DNA of 20,007 nucleotides from an uncultured Clostridia bacterium (GCA_934141445.1 CAKPCF010000028.1:1-20007), one strand, 5' to 3'; numbered from the stretch's first letter, positions 1 through 7,673 are shown. The notes: generated by a model from the letters alone, not told the origin. Made by a program: numbers and translations.

Positions 1-2298
1 GTAAATAATTATACAAAATTATCAACAGCATGGAATTTGCAATACTTGTATTTGTACTTACCACCAACAATGAGTGAGGCAGATGCGAATGCACAGGTAG
101 AAAAATTAGGAGAAGGTTTAGTAAATGCAACAGAGATAAAGAATTTAGAGTATTTTGGAATAAGTGGAACAACAGATATGTTTGAGGGTGAATATTCAGT
201 CAATACAGGTGCTGCGGTAAGTGTAAGCAAATATCATTATAATTCAACTAAATATAGTAATTTGAAAAATATAGATAATTTAAAAAATATACCAAATAAT
301 ATAAAAAATTCAATAAAATATTTATATTTAAATAATAATTCATTTGAAAATGTAGAGGCATTAAATGAATATAAAAGCATTTATGAAGTTGATTTAATGT
401 GCAATAAAAATTTATTAAATCTAGATGGAATGGAAAACAATAGCAATCTGGTATACTTGTTTGCTCAAAATTGTAATTTGAATAATATAGAAGGATTAAA
501 AGGAAATGTAAATTTAAGATTTATATCAATGAAGAAAAATAATGAATTAGAGTCTTTACTAGGTCTGGAAGATTCTAAAAATTTGGATTATGTTCTATTA
601 TCTGAATGTAACATTCAAGATATAACTGCTTTTGAAAATAATACAAAATTACGCTTTTTAAGTTTAAGCAATAATGTTAATTTGGAAAGCGTTAAAGCTT
701 TGGGAACTTGTATTGGAATAAAAAAATTATATTTAGATGGAAATGTAAATATGATTGGTACTGAAGTAAGGGATGCATTAGCGGATCCAGTAACACATAT
801 TTTACAAAATTGTGGTAGAGATTATAGAATTCCATCGAAATACAATATATATTTTACAACATTAACCTCTTATGACTATTCAAATATGAATTTAACAGAT
901 GATTCAGATGAAATAAATTCATTAAAAAATAAAACTAATGTAACGAGATTAAATTTGAGTGGAAATAAGCAATTAAGTAATGCAAAATTACAAGAAATAT
1001 TAAGCACAATGACAGGTCTTAAGTATTTAAGTTTAACAAGTTTAAACTTGGAAAATTTAGATTTTTTAAATAATGTTAAAAATTTGATAGAATTGGATGT
1101 AAGAAATTGTAATAGTTTACAAGCTGATTTAAGCACATTGAATAATAGCTCAAGTGTGATGCAAACTTTTGTAACTAATAATACTAATATTGATTTAACT
1201 AAAATTCAAATTGCAATCAATAATATTAGTAATAATAGAAGTGAAAAAACTTTGGAGTCATGGATTAGTTTAGAACCATGGAATGCAAGAGGTTTTATAA
1301 CAATTGGAAATAGCTTTAATTATAATGAGTGCACAAATATAACAAAGTTTACAGTAGATGCAAATAGTTTTGGTAATACTTGTGATATAGACTTAAGTAA
1401 TTGCAATAATTTGACATTTGTTCATCTGGGATATGGAGCAGGAAATGCTAAATTACCAGCAAGTGTAACGCGAGCAGAAATTAAAAATACAACTAAAAAT
1501 GTTGATTTATCATTGTGTGCTAATTTACAAAGAATAGATTTTACTAATAATACAACAAGTAAAACAGTGAGTATAGTAAAAATTATTGATACACTTCCTT
1601 ATGATAACAATTTAAAAAATCTTTATGCTTCAAGAATTGAATTTGAAGATTTATCATTTTTTGAAAATAAAAATTTCAGCAAATTGGAAAGTTTGACTCT
1701 AGTTGGTTTAGATAGTTTTGTAGGAAAAATTAAAAATTTGAATGGAATAGAAAATGCAATATCATTAAAGACTTTAAAAGTTGATAATACAACAATAGAA
1801 AATATAGAAGCTTTAAGTTCAATAAGCAGTTTAGAAGAATTATATGCCAACAAAACCAAGAATTTAGTGTCTTTGAAAGGCATTGAAAATAGTAGTAATT
1901 TAAAGAAAATAAATATAACTGATTCTACTGTATATGATATAAAGGCTTTAGAGTCATTAGATGCATTGAATGAATTAAAATTAAATCAATGTAAAGTGAG
2001 TGATATTTCATCATTGATAAATTTAAAACAATTATCAGTTCTTGAATTACATGATAATAATATTTCTGAACTATTTCCTTTAGAGGAACTTATTATGAAT
2101 GGAAAAATAAAATTTACTGAACTGAATTTGAGTAATAATTTATTACAAACAACTACATTATCAGGTTATAATAATGTAAATACTTTAGAAAAATTGTATA
2201 ATGCGGGTTTGCAAACTTTAAATATTTCAGGAAACAATTTTACAGCAGGCTCAACTGATAAATTGAAGAATTTAAGTTGGACAAGTTATACAGAATAA
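1..2298 (+). CDS. Large leucine-rich-repeat surface protein, 5' truncated by window edge
   Basis: The reading frame is open from base 1 (VNNYTKLSTAWNLQYLYL...) to the TAA at 2296-2298, so a TTG at 37 is internal and the true start lies outside the window. About 765 residues are visible. Almost all of them are irregular leucine-rich repeats of roughly 20-24 residues of the type LKxLxLxxNxxLxxLxxL, with many Asn ladder positions (for example NLVYLFAQNCNLNNIEGL and LTELNLSNNLL-like units). There is no LPXTG, SLH or other wall-anchoring motif at the C-terminus (ends SWTSYTE). The style closely matches the two LRR proteins at 13019 and 16147, so it probably also began with a prepilin-like hydrophobic segment; that is inference. 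LRR arrays of this sort usually bind proteins or glycans outside the cell. A strong terminator follows 8 nt after the stop. Any promoter switch belonging to this gene would be upstream of the window. Confidence 0.85.
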   Translation, partial: VNNYTKLSTAWNLQYLYLYLPPTMSEADANAQVEKLGEGLVNATEIKNLEYFGISGTTDMFEGEYSVNTGAAVSVSKYHYNSTKYSNLKNIDNLKNIPNNIKNSIKYLYLNNNSFENVEALNEYKSIYEVDLMCNKNLLNLDGMENNSNLVYLFAQNCNLNNIEGLKGNVNLRFISMKKNNELESLLGLEDSKNLDYVLLSECNIQDITAFENNTKLRFLSLSNNVNLESVKALGTCIGIKKLYLDGNVNMIGTEVRDALADPVTHILQNCGRDYRIPSKYNIYFTTLTSYDYSNMNLTDDSDEINSLKNKTNVTRLNLSGNKQLSNAKLQEILSTMTGLKYLSLTSLNLENLDFLNNVKNLIELDVRNCNSLQADLSTLNNSSSVMQTFVTNNTNIDLTKIQIAINNISNNRSEKTLESWISLEPWNARGFITIGNSFNYNECTNITKFTVDANSFGNTCDIDLSNCNNLTFVHLGYGAGNAKLPASVTRAEIKNTTKNVDLSLCANLQRIDFTNNTTSKTVSIVKIIDTLPYDNNLKNLYASRIEFEDLSFFENKNFSKLESLTLVGLDSFVGKIKNLNGIENAISLKTLKVDNTTIENIEALSSISSLEELYANKTKNLVSLKGIENSSNLKKINITDSTVYDIKALESLDALNELKLNQCKVSDISSLINLKQLSVLELHDNNISELFPLEELIMNGKIKFTELNLSNNLLQTTTLSGYNNVNTLEKLYNAGLQTLNISGNNFTAGSTDKLKNLSWTSYTE

Positions 2299-2306
2299 AT
2301 ACAAAA

Positions 2307-2343
2307 AAAGCATGATATAATTTTCTAATTTATATCATGCTTT
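2307..2343. terminator. Bidirectional intrinsic terminator between convergent genes
   Basis: A perfect 13-bp inverted repeat (2307-2319 with 2331-2343, arm AAAGCATGATATA) closes an 11-nt loop. It is preceded by an A-run and followed by TTT. It sits between the convergent LRR gene and the U32 gene and can serve both strands. Confidence 0.85.
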
Positions 2344-2378
2344 AATAATATATTGCACATAAATTTGATTAAAAAGAT

Positions 2379-4826
2379 TTATTTTATTTTTCCATTTGTG
2401 TATTCTTTGCCTTCGAATCTTTCTTGATTTTTAACTTTGTTAATTATTTTTTGAATTTCATCAATATTTTCATCAAGAATATCAATTCTTACACTAGATA
2501 TAAAAGGAATGAATTCATTGTAGTTTATAGAAGTAATTTTGCTATTATAAATAGTTGTAATTGTGCAAGAATTGTCTGGTAAAATTCTAAATTCGAATCC
2601 TAATCTATCTTTTAGGAAAAATTTTGAATTTTCCAAACAAATTTGTTTACATTCTGGATAGCATTTGTTACTTTTTCCTAAATAGCAATAATTATTTGTC
2701 ATAATAGGTGTTTTTCCATATACTAATAATTCGGCATCTAAATTATTAGTTTGTAAAAAATTTAATAATTCTATTTTATCCAATTCAACAGAAGGCATTA
2801 TTTTTGAAACACCAATTGAGCGAAGCTGATTTACGGTTTCATTATTATATATATTTAAAGTAAAGTTTCCTATGATAGGAAGATTATATTTTTTTACAAG
2901 ATCAATTTGTGATTGATGTGAAATTACAAAACCAGAAATTTTATAATTCATAGCTTTTTCTAAAGTTTCTTTTAGTTTATTTATATACTTATCTTTTATA
3001 ATTGTTGGAATAAATACAAAAACTTTGAACTTATTACAAAGATTTTGTATAATGTGTTCATAACTTGGCAAGTAAAAATATTTATAAGGTATGTAAACAT
3101 TGTCTATATTATTTAAGTCCAAATAATTAAATTTATTATTTAAAATATTTAGCATTAAAGAAATATCAGCATGAGTATTTTGAAGTTTTGCAGCGTTTTC
3201 ATTCTGTAGTTTGAAATTTGTAGGAACAGAGTAAGTATATATTTCCTCAATTTTTTTCTCTAATAGCGAAAAGGCATTTCTTCTAAGTTCATTTAAAATG
3301 CTTATTTTAGTAATAAATGAATTTTCTTCTAATTCAATATTGATATTTTTAAAGCAAAACTGTGTGTTACCAGTTTTAGAAAGTTGTGCAATTATTTTTT
3401 CTTTAGTAATAGGTAAATTCTTTGCTACTTCTGGAAAAATATCACTCTTAACTGATATAGATATATTTTTATAAAAACCTTCTAATCCAGTAATTGTAAG
3501 TTCGATGGGTTTATTTATAAATATTTTAATACTTGCATTCAAAGGAATATTTAATTGTTCTTTACCATTTTGAAATGATGAAGAAGATTTATCATTTAGT
3601 TTTTTACTGTTAATTTTAAAAATGGACATACCATTTGATAAATTTCCTTTCATTCTACCAATGGTTACAATTTTGTTAGCTTCAACAGTTGGAAAATTTT
3701 GATTTTTAATCATTAGTTCAGAGATAGTATAGTTTTCATCATTTATAGAAATTCTATCACCAATAGAAATTGTATTTTCTAGTTTCAAAGTAATATGACC
3801 TTTTTGAGGATTAAAATTTTGAATTTTACCAATAAATAGTCCCATATTATTAGATTTTTTACTATATATTAAATTTTGATTTGGTTCATTTGAAAAATGA
3901 CCTTGTGAGAAGTTACCTCTGTTAAATACTTGTAAAAGTTCTTCTTCATCAGATAAATTTGTTTCAACATTTTTTATTTTTAATTCATTGTGAATAATTT
4001 CTAATAATCTATCATTTGAAAGTTCGATATTATCTAATATTAAATCTATATATTTTCTGTAAATACGTGTAACAGTTGCGACATACTCTGGCGTTTTTAA
4101 TCGACCTTCAATTTTAAAACAATCAATTCCAGATTTTATTAAAGAAGGTAAAAAGTCGATTGCATTTTGGTCACGAGGACTTAGTAAATAACCTTTATCT
4201 AATAAGTTTTTGTTTGAATACAATTCATAAGGTAATCTACAAGGCTGAGCACACATACCACGATTTCCGGACCTGTTTCCAACCATACTTGAGAATAAGC
4301 ATTGACCTGAATAAGATATGCAAAGTGCACCATGGATAAAAACTTCTAATTCAATATCAGTATTTTTTCTAATATAATCTATTTCATCAAAAGAAAGCTC
4401 ACGAGAAAGAACAACTCTTTTAAATCCTAAGCCTTCAAGTTGCTTTACACCATCTAAATTATGAACAGTCATTTGTGTACTAGCATGTAATACAATTTCA
4501 GGGTAATTTTCATGTAAAATCTTGGCAAGCCCTAAATCTTGAACAATTATAGCATCAACGCCGCAATTGTAAGCAAAAATAGCAAGATTAACAGCATCTT
4601 CTAGTTCATTTTCTTTCAAAAGTATATTTAAAGTTAAATTTACCTTTACATTTCTAAGTTTAGCATATAAAATTGCTTCTTTTAAATTTTCATTATCGAA
4701 GTTTGTTGCTCTAGCTCTTGCATTAAAGTTGCTTGCACCTAAATATACAGCATTTGCTCCATTTTGAACTGCTGCTTTTAAACATTCTAAATCTCCGACT
4801 GGAGAAAGTAATTCTGGAATTTTCAT
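2379..4826 (-). CDS. U32 family peptidase-like protein (RlhA/YdcP-type, possible Fe-S RNA hydroxylase)
   Basis: The protein is 815 aa and starts MKIPELLSPVGDLECLKAAVQNGA, the usual opening of the U32 family TIM-barrel domain (about residues 1-260). The U32 signature is present at 161-180 (EVFIHGALCISYSGQCLFSS), followed by GNRSGNRGMCAQPC. Cys169, Cys176, Cys192 and Cys236 have nearly the spacing of the four cysteines that hold a [4Fe-4S] cluster in relatives such as UbiU. A middle region (about 330-480) looks like the DUF3656-type insert. A C-terminal barrel-like half (from about 560) contains LVYGKTPIM and a second Cys-rich stretch near NYCYLGKSNKCYPEC. The long two-part architecture matches the RlhA/YdcP subgroup, where the E. 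coli member is needed for hydroxycytidine in 23S rRNA; true protease activity is doubtful. The start has AGAGGA 8 nt upstream and a promoter just beyond. Confidence 0.9.
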   Translation of the reverse strand: MKIPELLSPVGDLECLKAAVQNGANAVYLGASNFNARARATNFDNENLKEAILYAKLRNVKVNLTLNILLKENELEDAVNLAIFAYNCGVDAIIVQDLGLAKILHENYPEIVLHASTQMTVHNLDGVKQLEGLGFKRVVLSRELSFDEIDYIRKNTDIELEVFIHGALCISYSGQCLFSSMVGNRSGNRGMCAQPCRLPYELYSNKNLLDKGYLLSPRDQNAIDFLPSLIKSGIDCFKIEGRLKTPEYVATVTRIYRKYIDLILDNIELSNDRLLEIIHNELKIKNVETNLSDEEELLQVFNRGNFSQGHFSNEPNQNLIYSKKSNNMGLFIGKIQNFNPQKGHITLKLENTISIGDRISINDENYTISELMIKNQNFPTVEANKIVTIGRMKGNLSNGMSIFKINSKKLNDKSSSSFQNGKEQLNIPLNASIKIFINKPIELTITGLEGFYKNISISVKSDIFPEVAKNLPITKEKIIAQLSKTGNTQFCFKNINIELEENSFITKISILNELRRNAFSLLEKKIEEIYTYSVPTNFKLQNENAAKLQNTHADISLMLNILNNKFNYLDLNNIDNVYIPYKYFYLPSYEHIIQNLCNKFKVFVFIPTIIKDKYINKLKETLEKAMNYKISGFVISHQSQIDLVKKYNLPIIGNFTLNIYNNETVNQLRSIGVSKIMPSVELDKIELLNFLQTNNLDAELLVYGKTPIMTNNYCYLGKSNKCYPECKQICLENSKFFLKDRLGFEFRILPDNSCTITTIYNSKITSINYNEFIPFISSVRIDILDENIDEIQKIINKVKNQERFEGKEYTNGKIK

Positions 4827-4860
4827 ATAATATATCCTCTATAAAATAATTTCGATGATA

Positions 4861-4889
4861 ATTATAGCATAATTTACATAAAAGTACAA
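4861..4889 (-). promoter_or_regulatory. Promoter of the U32 gene
   Basis: On the minus strand TTGTAC (4889-4884) is followed after 17 nt by TATAAT (4866-4861), with an extended TGC before the -10. It lies about 35 nt upstream of the start codon and has a good SD (AGAGGA) downstream. Confidence 0.6.
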
Positions 4890-4900
4890 ATAATTTAAAT

Positions 4901-5512
4901 ATGAATCAAATTTTAGTAACTAAGTTAAATTACAATGAAATAAAGAATAGAAAAAAATTTTTAAGTATTTTTCTAATTTCAATTATTGCTATAGTTGGAC
5001 TATCAATATATTTAATTATAGAAAATATAAATAAAAAAGAAGAATCAAAAATAGCACAATTATATGTAAATTTAGCAAAGGTTCAAAAAGTATATGATAC
5101 AGAAAAGCTAGTATCTAATGAAAATATTTTTTTAGGAAATTTAATAATACCTAAAATAAACTTAGAATATACAATATTTAATAATTTTGATGAAGAATTA
5201 CTTAAGATATCAATTTGTAAATTTTTTGGAACTAATTTGCAAGAAGAGGGAAATATTTGTTTAGTTGGACATAATTATGATGATAAAAGATTTTTTGGAA
5301 AAATAAAAAATTTAGAAATAGGTGATAAGATTATAATTGAAGATTTAAATGGTGAAAATTATGTATATATTGTAAATGACATTTTTGAAACTTCACCAGA
5401 TGATATATCTTGCATAGAATATGAAGAAAAATATAAAAAAGAATTAACATTGGTAACATGCAATAATAGGAATGGAAAAAGAGTAATTGTAAAATCAGGA
5501 ATAGAACAATAA
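4901..5512 (+). CDS. Sortase family protein
   Basis: The protein is 203 aa with a cytoplasmic N-terminus of about 19 residues, one membrane segment (about 20-40, FLSIFLISIIAIVGLSIYLII), and an extracellular sortase beta-barrel. The catalytic triad is visible: His124 in LVGHNYDD, Cys187 in LTLVTCNN, and Arg194 in GKRVIV. Sortases are membrane transpeptidases that cleave a sorting motif and attach proteins to peptidoglycan, a pilus or another acceptor. The class (B/D/E-like) cannot be fixed by eye. No sorting-signal substrate (LPXTG-like motif plus hydrophobic tail) is seen in the window, so its client is elsewhere. The gene is divergent from the U32 gene. No clear Shine-Dalgarno precedes the ATG at 4901 (TAATTTAAAT), which is unusual beside its neighbours, but the N-terminal layout supports this start. 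Confidence 0.88.
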   Translation: MNQILVTKLNYNEIKNRKKFLSIFLISIIAIVGLSIYLIIENINKKEESKIAQLYVNLAKVQKVYDTEKLVSNENIFLGNLIIPKINLEYTIFNNFDEELLKISICKFFGTNLQEEGNICLVGHNYDDKRFFGKIKNLEIGDKIIIEDLNGENYVYIVNDIFETSPDDISCIEYEEKYKKELTLVTCNNRNGKRVIVKSGIEQ

Positions 5513-5633
5513 TTATACTGAAGAAAATGAAAGCAAATTGAAGAAAAAAAGAGATTGAAAAAGTATGAAAGGGATATTATAAAAGATTTGTTTATTGCAA
5601 ATTTTTAAGAGAAAAATTGAATAAATTAGAAAG
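5513..5633. other. AT-rich intergenic stretch, nothing recognised
   Basis: A purine-rich, very AT-rich stretch follows the sortase stop. It has no ORF, no strong hairpin and no clear terminator for the sortase gene. Confidence 0.5.
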
Positions 5634-5662
5634 TTGATTAAAAAATTTTTTGATGTTATAAT
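5634..5662 (+). promoter_or_regulatory. Promoter of candidate large structured RNA
   Basis: TTGATT (5634-5639), 17-nt spacer, perfect TATAAT (5657-5662). Predicted transcription start is near 5669, exactly where the 5' strand of the proposed closing stem begins. Confidence 0.65.
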
Positions 5663-5668
5663 TAAAAT

Positions 5669-6276
5669 GTTGGTGCATTATTCTAGTGTATGAACTTACT
5701 AAGAGGGTAGGCCTAAAAATCTACTAGAAAGGTATCACTTAAATCGAAGTTTCTTAAGCTTTGCGCATTACGCCCAGTTTTGCGTGGACTTAAGGAGTAA
5801 AGAAATTAGGATAGATTGTAATGGCATATAGTTGATTCCTATTTTCGTTGAGACTTGAGTAACGAAAACCTTAAGTACAAATTCTATGTATAATTTAGAA
5901 AAAGATTTGCGTAGTTGTGATATCTGTCTTGAGTGATTCTTGGGGATTAGACATTTTACATAGCTTCTATGAAACACGATTTGCAAAAGAGACTAAGAGT
6001 AAGTTAATCATATCCAAAGAAATTTTCTAGAATGTTTGCTCTAAATCAAGGGTAAAGGGTTGTAAGGATTAAGGTACGGCTTCAGTGGTGATCTAGCTCC
6101 TTTTTTCAAGGTGTTTTTCTTAAATGGAAACGGCTAAATAGTAATATTTAGTGAAAAACAGAGAAATTCTGCTAGACCTTAAACCGTAAAATTTACTTGC
6201 ATCTCTACCAACTTATGAATTTAAAAATGTTTGGTAGAAATATTATTTGAATTTTTAATTTAGATAATATTTTTTT
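5669..6276 (+). ncRNA. Candidate large structured non-coding RNA (about 570-610 nt), family not identified
   Basis: There is no credible ORF here, the base composition is more GC-rich than the flanks, and many long exact helices can be read. They are: 5693-5700/5998-6005 (8 bp, long range); 5681-5686/6027-6032; 5788-5795/5869-5876 (8 bp) enclosing 5807-5811/5837-5841 and 5842-5849/5861-5868 (8 bp), the last two directly abutting; 6069-6075/6176-6182 (7 bp); 6092-6097/6171-6176; 6112-6119/6153-6160 (8 bp) enclosing 6134-6140/6145-6151 (7 bp) with a GUAA tetraloop. The predicted 5' end GUUGGU (5669-5674) can pair with ACCAAC (6207-6212) near the 3' end. A promoter sits just upstream and terminator-like hairpins at the end. 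RNase P, tmRNA and SRP hallmarks were not found. Size and multi-domain fold resemble the OLE/ROOL/GOLLD class of ornate RNAs, but I cannot assign a family. Confidence 0.65.
6204..6276 (+). terminator. Terminator-like hairpins at the 3' end of the structured RNA
   Basis: Two hairpins follow one another. TCTACCAA/TTGGTAGA (6204-6211/6231-6238) has a 19-nt loop. AAATATTAT/ATAATATTT (6238-6246/6264-6272) runs into TTTT (6273-6276). The first hairpin uses ACCAA, which is also the 3' strand of the proposed 5'-3' closing stem, so the two pairings exclude each other. Confidence 0.5.
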
Positions 6277-6333
6277 GTATATATGGATTAAAAATAAAAT
6301 ATAAAAGTTAAATATTAAGGAGTGTTTTGATAA

Positions 6334-6882
6334 ATGAAGTCAAAAGAAAAAGCAAAGTCGAAAAGTAAAGTAGAAAATCCGTGGAAATGGGCTTTAACAA
6401 TTACAATAATAGCCTTTTTCTTATCAATGTTTTTTGCATATTTTTCTAATACAGCAATTTCAAATTTAGATGTTATACCAGGAATAATAGTTTTAATTTT
6501 AGTAATATTTATAGGAATTTTATTTGATTTAATAGGTGTTGCTGTTACAATTGCAAAAGAAGAGGAATTTCATGCAAAAGCTTCAAAAAAGATAAAAGGA
6601 GCTAAAACAGCTATAAAATTGATTAGAAATTCTGCAAAAGTATCTAATATTTGTAATGATGTAGTCGGTGATATTTGTGGAGTAATAAGTGGTGCAATTG
6701 GTACTATGATTGCTATAAAATTAACTAATGCCTTTGGAATAGGAAGTTACATACAATTTATTTTAAGTGCTATTATAGCTGCTCTAACGATTGGTGGAAA
6801 AGCAGTTACAAAGGTATTTGCAAAAGATAATGCAACCAAAATATTGAGTGCAATTACTACTGTTATTCATTTTGGCGAATAG
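6334..6882 (+). CDS. Conserved four-helix membrane protein of unknown function
   Basis: The protein is 182 aa. A Lys-rich cytoplasmic N-terminus is followed by hydrophobic segments at about 18-38, 49-74, 110-132 and 138-155. A basic connecting loop (about 75-105, KEEEFHAKASKKIKGAKTAIKLIRNS) links helices 2 and 3. Similar clostridial proteins are, from memory, sometimes labelled as relatives of the membrane domain of CorB/CNNM-type magnesium transporters. No CBS or CorC domain is present, so transport is unproven. The SD AAGGAG (6317-6322) lies 11 nt before the ATG. The gene starts about 60 nt after the structured-RNA region on the same strand. No clear terminator follows. Confidence 0.75.
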   Translation: MKSKEKAKSKSKVENPWKWALTITIIAFFLSMFFAYFSNTAISNLDVIPGIIVLILVIFIGILFDLIGVAVTIAKEEEFHAKASKKIKGAKTAIKLIRNSAKVSNICNDVVGDICGVISGAIGTMIAIKLTNAFGIGSYIQFILSAIIAALTIGGKAVTKVFAKDNATKILSAITTVIHFGE

Positions 6883-7017
6883 TAAAATTTTGATGTGAAA
6901 TTATAAAAGTTTTTAATTGATATTTTAAACTATATTAAATTGGATGAATTGTAAAAGTAATATTTAGTTTGTAAAACTAAAACTAAAATAAATTGATAGA
7001 ATAATTTACAAATTTTT
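6883..7017. other. Intergenic stretch with a copy of a dispersed AT-rich repeat
   Basis: No gene is seen. Bases 6947-6995 resemble 19709-19750: the first 19 nt (AATTGTAAAAGTAATATTT) are identical and similarity continues through GTTTGTAAA and AAAATAAATTG. A small hairpin TAGTTT/AAACTA lies inside. Confidence 0.5.
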
Positions 7018-7046
7018 TTGACTTTTAAAAATTGAAGTGCTATAAT
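7018..7046 (+). promoter_or_regulatory. Promoter of mini-gene 1
   Basis: TTGACT (7018-7023), 17-nt spacer, TATAAT (7041-7046) with extended TGC. Spacing and elements are identical to the promoter of mini-gene 2. Confidence 0.85.
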
Positions 7047-7051
7047 GCTAA

Positions 7052-7110
7052 ACATAAAGCGATTGGCTTTTGTAAACCGAGGGCGAAGGCCCTCCCAGTC
7101 AAAGGAGATT
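7052..7110 (+). promoter_or_regulatory. Structured leader, copy 1
   Basis: The leader runs from the likely transcription start to the SD. It has hairpin GAGGGC/GCCCTC with loop GAAG (7079-7084/7089-7094), enclosed by GATTGG/CCAGTC (7061-7066/7095-7100). The first 37 nt are identical to copy 2 at 7374. The enclosing stem ends one or two bases before AAAGGAG, so folding could affect access to the SD. Confidence 0.6.
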
Positions 7111-7113
7111 TAT

Positions 7114-7308
7114 ATGGCTGTAGATTCGAAAGTGTTCGAGATGCTGAAGTTGAACCCGGGTGCAACTCTTAAGTGGAACCGGTTTCAGAAGAAATTCGTT
7201 CTTTGCACGAAAAGGAGTAAACCAAAATTACCTGGTGGGAAAGATGTGAAACATCAAGGAGATATGATTTATATTGAGGATGTAAAGATCCAGAGAGTGC
7301 AAAAGTAA
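7114..7308 (+). CDS. Small protein, mini-gene 1 (64 aa), unknown function
   Basis: The frame is open from 7045, but the SD AAAGGAG and alignment with the second mini-gene place the start at ATG 7114 (MAVDSKVFEMLKLNPGATLKW). The 64-residue product is basic and hydrophilic, with no membrane segment or signal peptide. It is a diverged paralogue of the 69-aa protein at 7437: both read MAxxSKVxExLKxNPGATLxW followed by F-x-L-x-T. The two then differ, this one being Lys-rich (KRSKPKLPGGKDVKHQG). Codon use is GC-richer than in neighbouring genes, which suggests recent transfer. I do not recognise the family. Its own promoter and structured leader, and the absence of a strong terminator after it, suggest a tandem duplication of a promoter-leader-gene unit. 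Confidence 0.7.
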   Translation: MAVDSKVFEMLKLNPGATLKWNRFQKKFVLCTKRSKPKLPGGKDVKHQGDMIYIEDVKIQRVQK

Positions 7309-7339
7309 TCTTGGAATAATAAGATTTTCGAAAATTGTT

Positions 7340-7368
7340 TTGACTTTATGAGGATATGGTGCTATAAT
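7340..7368 (+). promoter_or_regulatory. Promoter of mini-gene 2
   Basis: TTGACT (7340-7345), 17-nt spacer, TATAAT (7363-7368) with extended TGC. It is a duplicate of the mini-gene 1 promoter. Confidence 0.85.
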
Positions 7369-7373
7369 AGTTC

Positions 7374-7434
7374 ACATAAAGCGATTGGCTTTTGTAAACC
7401 GAGGGCGAAGGTCCTCCCAACCAAAAGGAGATTT
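7374..7434 (+). promoter_or_regulatory. Structured leader, copy 2
   Basis: This is the same leader as at 7052. Hairpin GAGGGC/GTCCTC with loop GAAG (7401-7406/7411-7416) has a G-C pair replaced by G-U, so pairing is kept. The outer stem shrinks to TTGG/CCAA. AAAAGGAG follows directly. Confidence 0.6.
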
Positions 7435-7436
7435 TC

Positions 7437-7646
7437 ATGGCTGAGAATTCAAAAGTTCTGGAACTGCTTAAGAAGAATCCGGGGGCGACTCTGGAATGGC
7501 AAAAAAGCACGAATGGTTTCGCGCTTCATACCAATGAGCAAAGTCCCAATCTGCCGGATGGTGGTGTACGTATTGTCAACGTCACAATTCACGTGGGTGG
7601 CGAGAAGATTTTACTTATGTGGCGGAAAGATCCGGCTAACGGCTAA
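7437..7646 (+). CDS. Small protein, mini-gene 2 (69 aa), unknown function
   Basis: The protein opens MAENSKVLELLKKNPGATLEW and is a paralogue of the 64-aa protein at 7114. AAAAGGAG lies upstream at good spacing. It is soluble, with no membrane segment. The N-terminal half (SKVLELLKKNPGATLEWQKS) could be a short helix plus strand, and the C-terminal half (GGVRIVNVTIHVGGEKILLMW) reads as beta strands. Codon choice is markedly GC-rich (CCGGGGGCG, GGTTTCGCG, CGTATTGTC) compared with the window's usual AT-rich genes, a sign of transfer from a different genome. A very strong terminator follows after about 27 nt. I do not recognise the family. A longer overlapping frame at 7348-7668 is a shadow that includes the leader. 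Confidence 0.75.
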   Translation: MAENSKVLELLKKNPGATLEWQKSTNGFALHTNEQSPNLPDGGVRIVNVTIHVGGEKILLMWRKDPANG

Positions 7647-7673
7647 TCTAATCAGTATCCTTTACTAGAACGG

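Noticed and set aside
2379..2400. Classical protease function for the U32 protein
   Set aside because: The family name is historical; the better-characterised relatives act in RNA modification or ubiquinone hydroxylation.
5768..5986. 72-aa minus-strand ORF
   Set aside because: It has no SD and an implausible protein sequence, and it lies in the strongly structured RNA region.
5669..6276. RNase P RNA, tmRNA or SRP RNA
   Set aside because: The expected conserved segments (RNase P core, tRNA-like ends with T-arm, SRP domain IV loop) were not seen.
7045..7113. N-terminal extension of mini-gene 1
   Set aside because: It begins inside the TATAAT box and reads through the structured leader. The SD and the paralogue alignment support the start at 7114.
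7348..7668. 106-aa ORF overlapping mini-gene 2
   Set aside because: It runs through the promoter -10 and leader and is in a different frame from the SD-supported 69-aa gene whose paralogue is present upstream.
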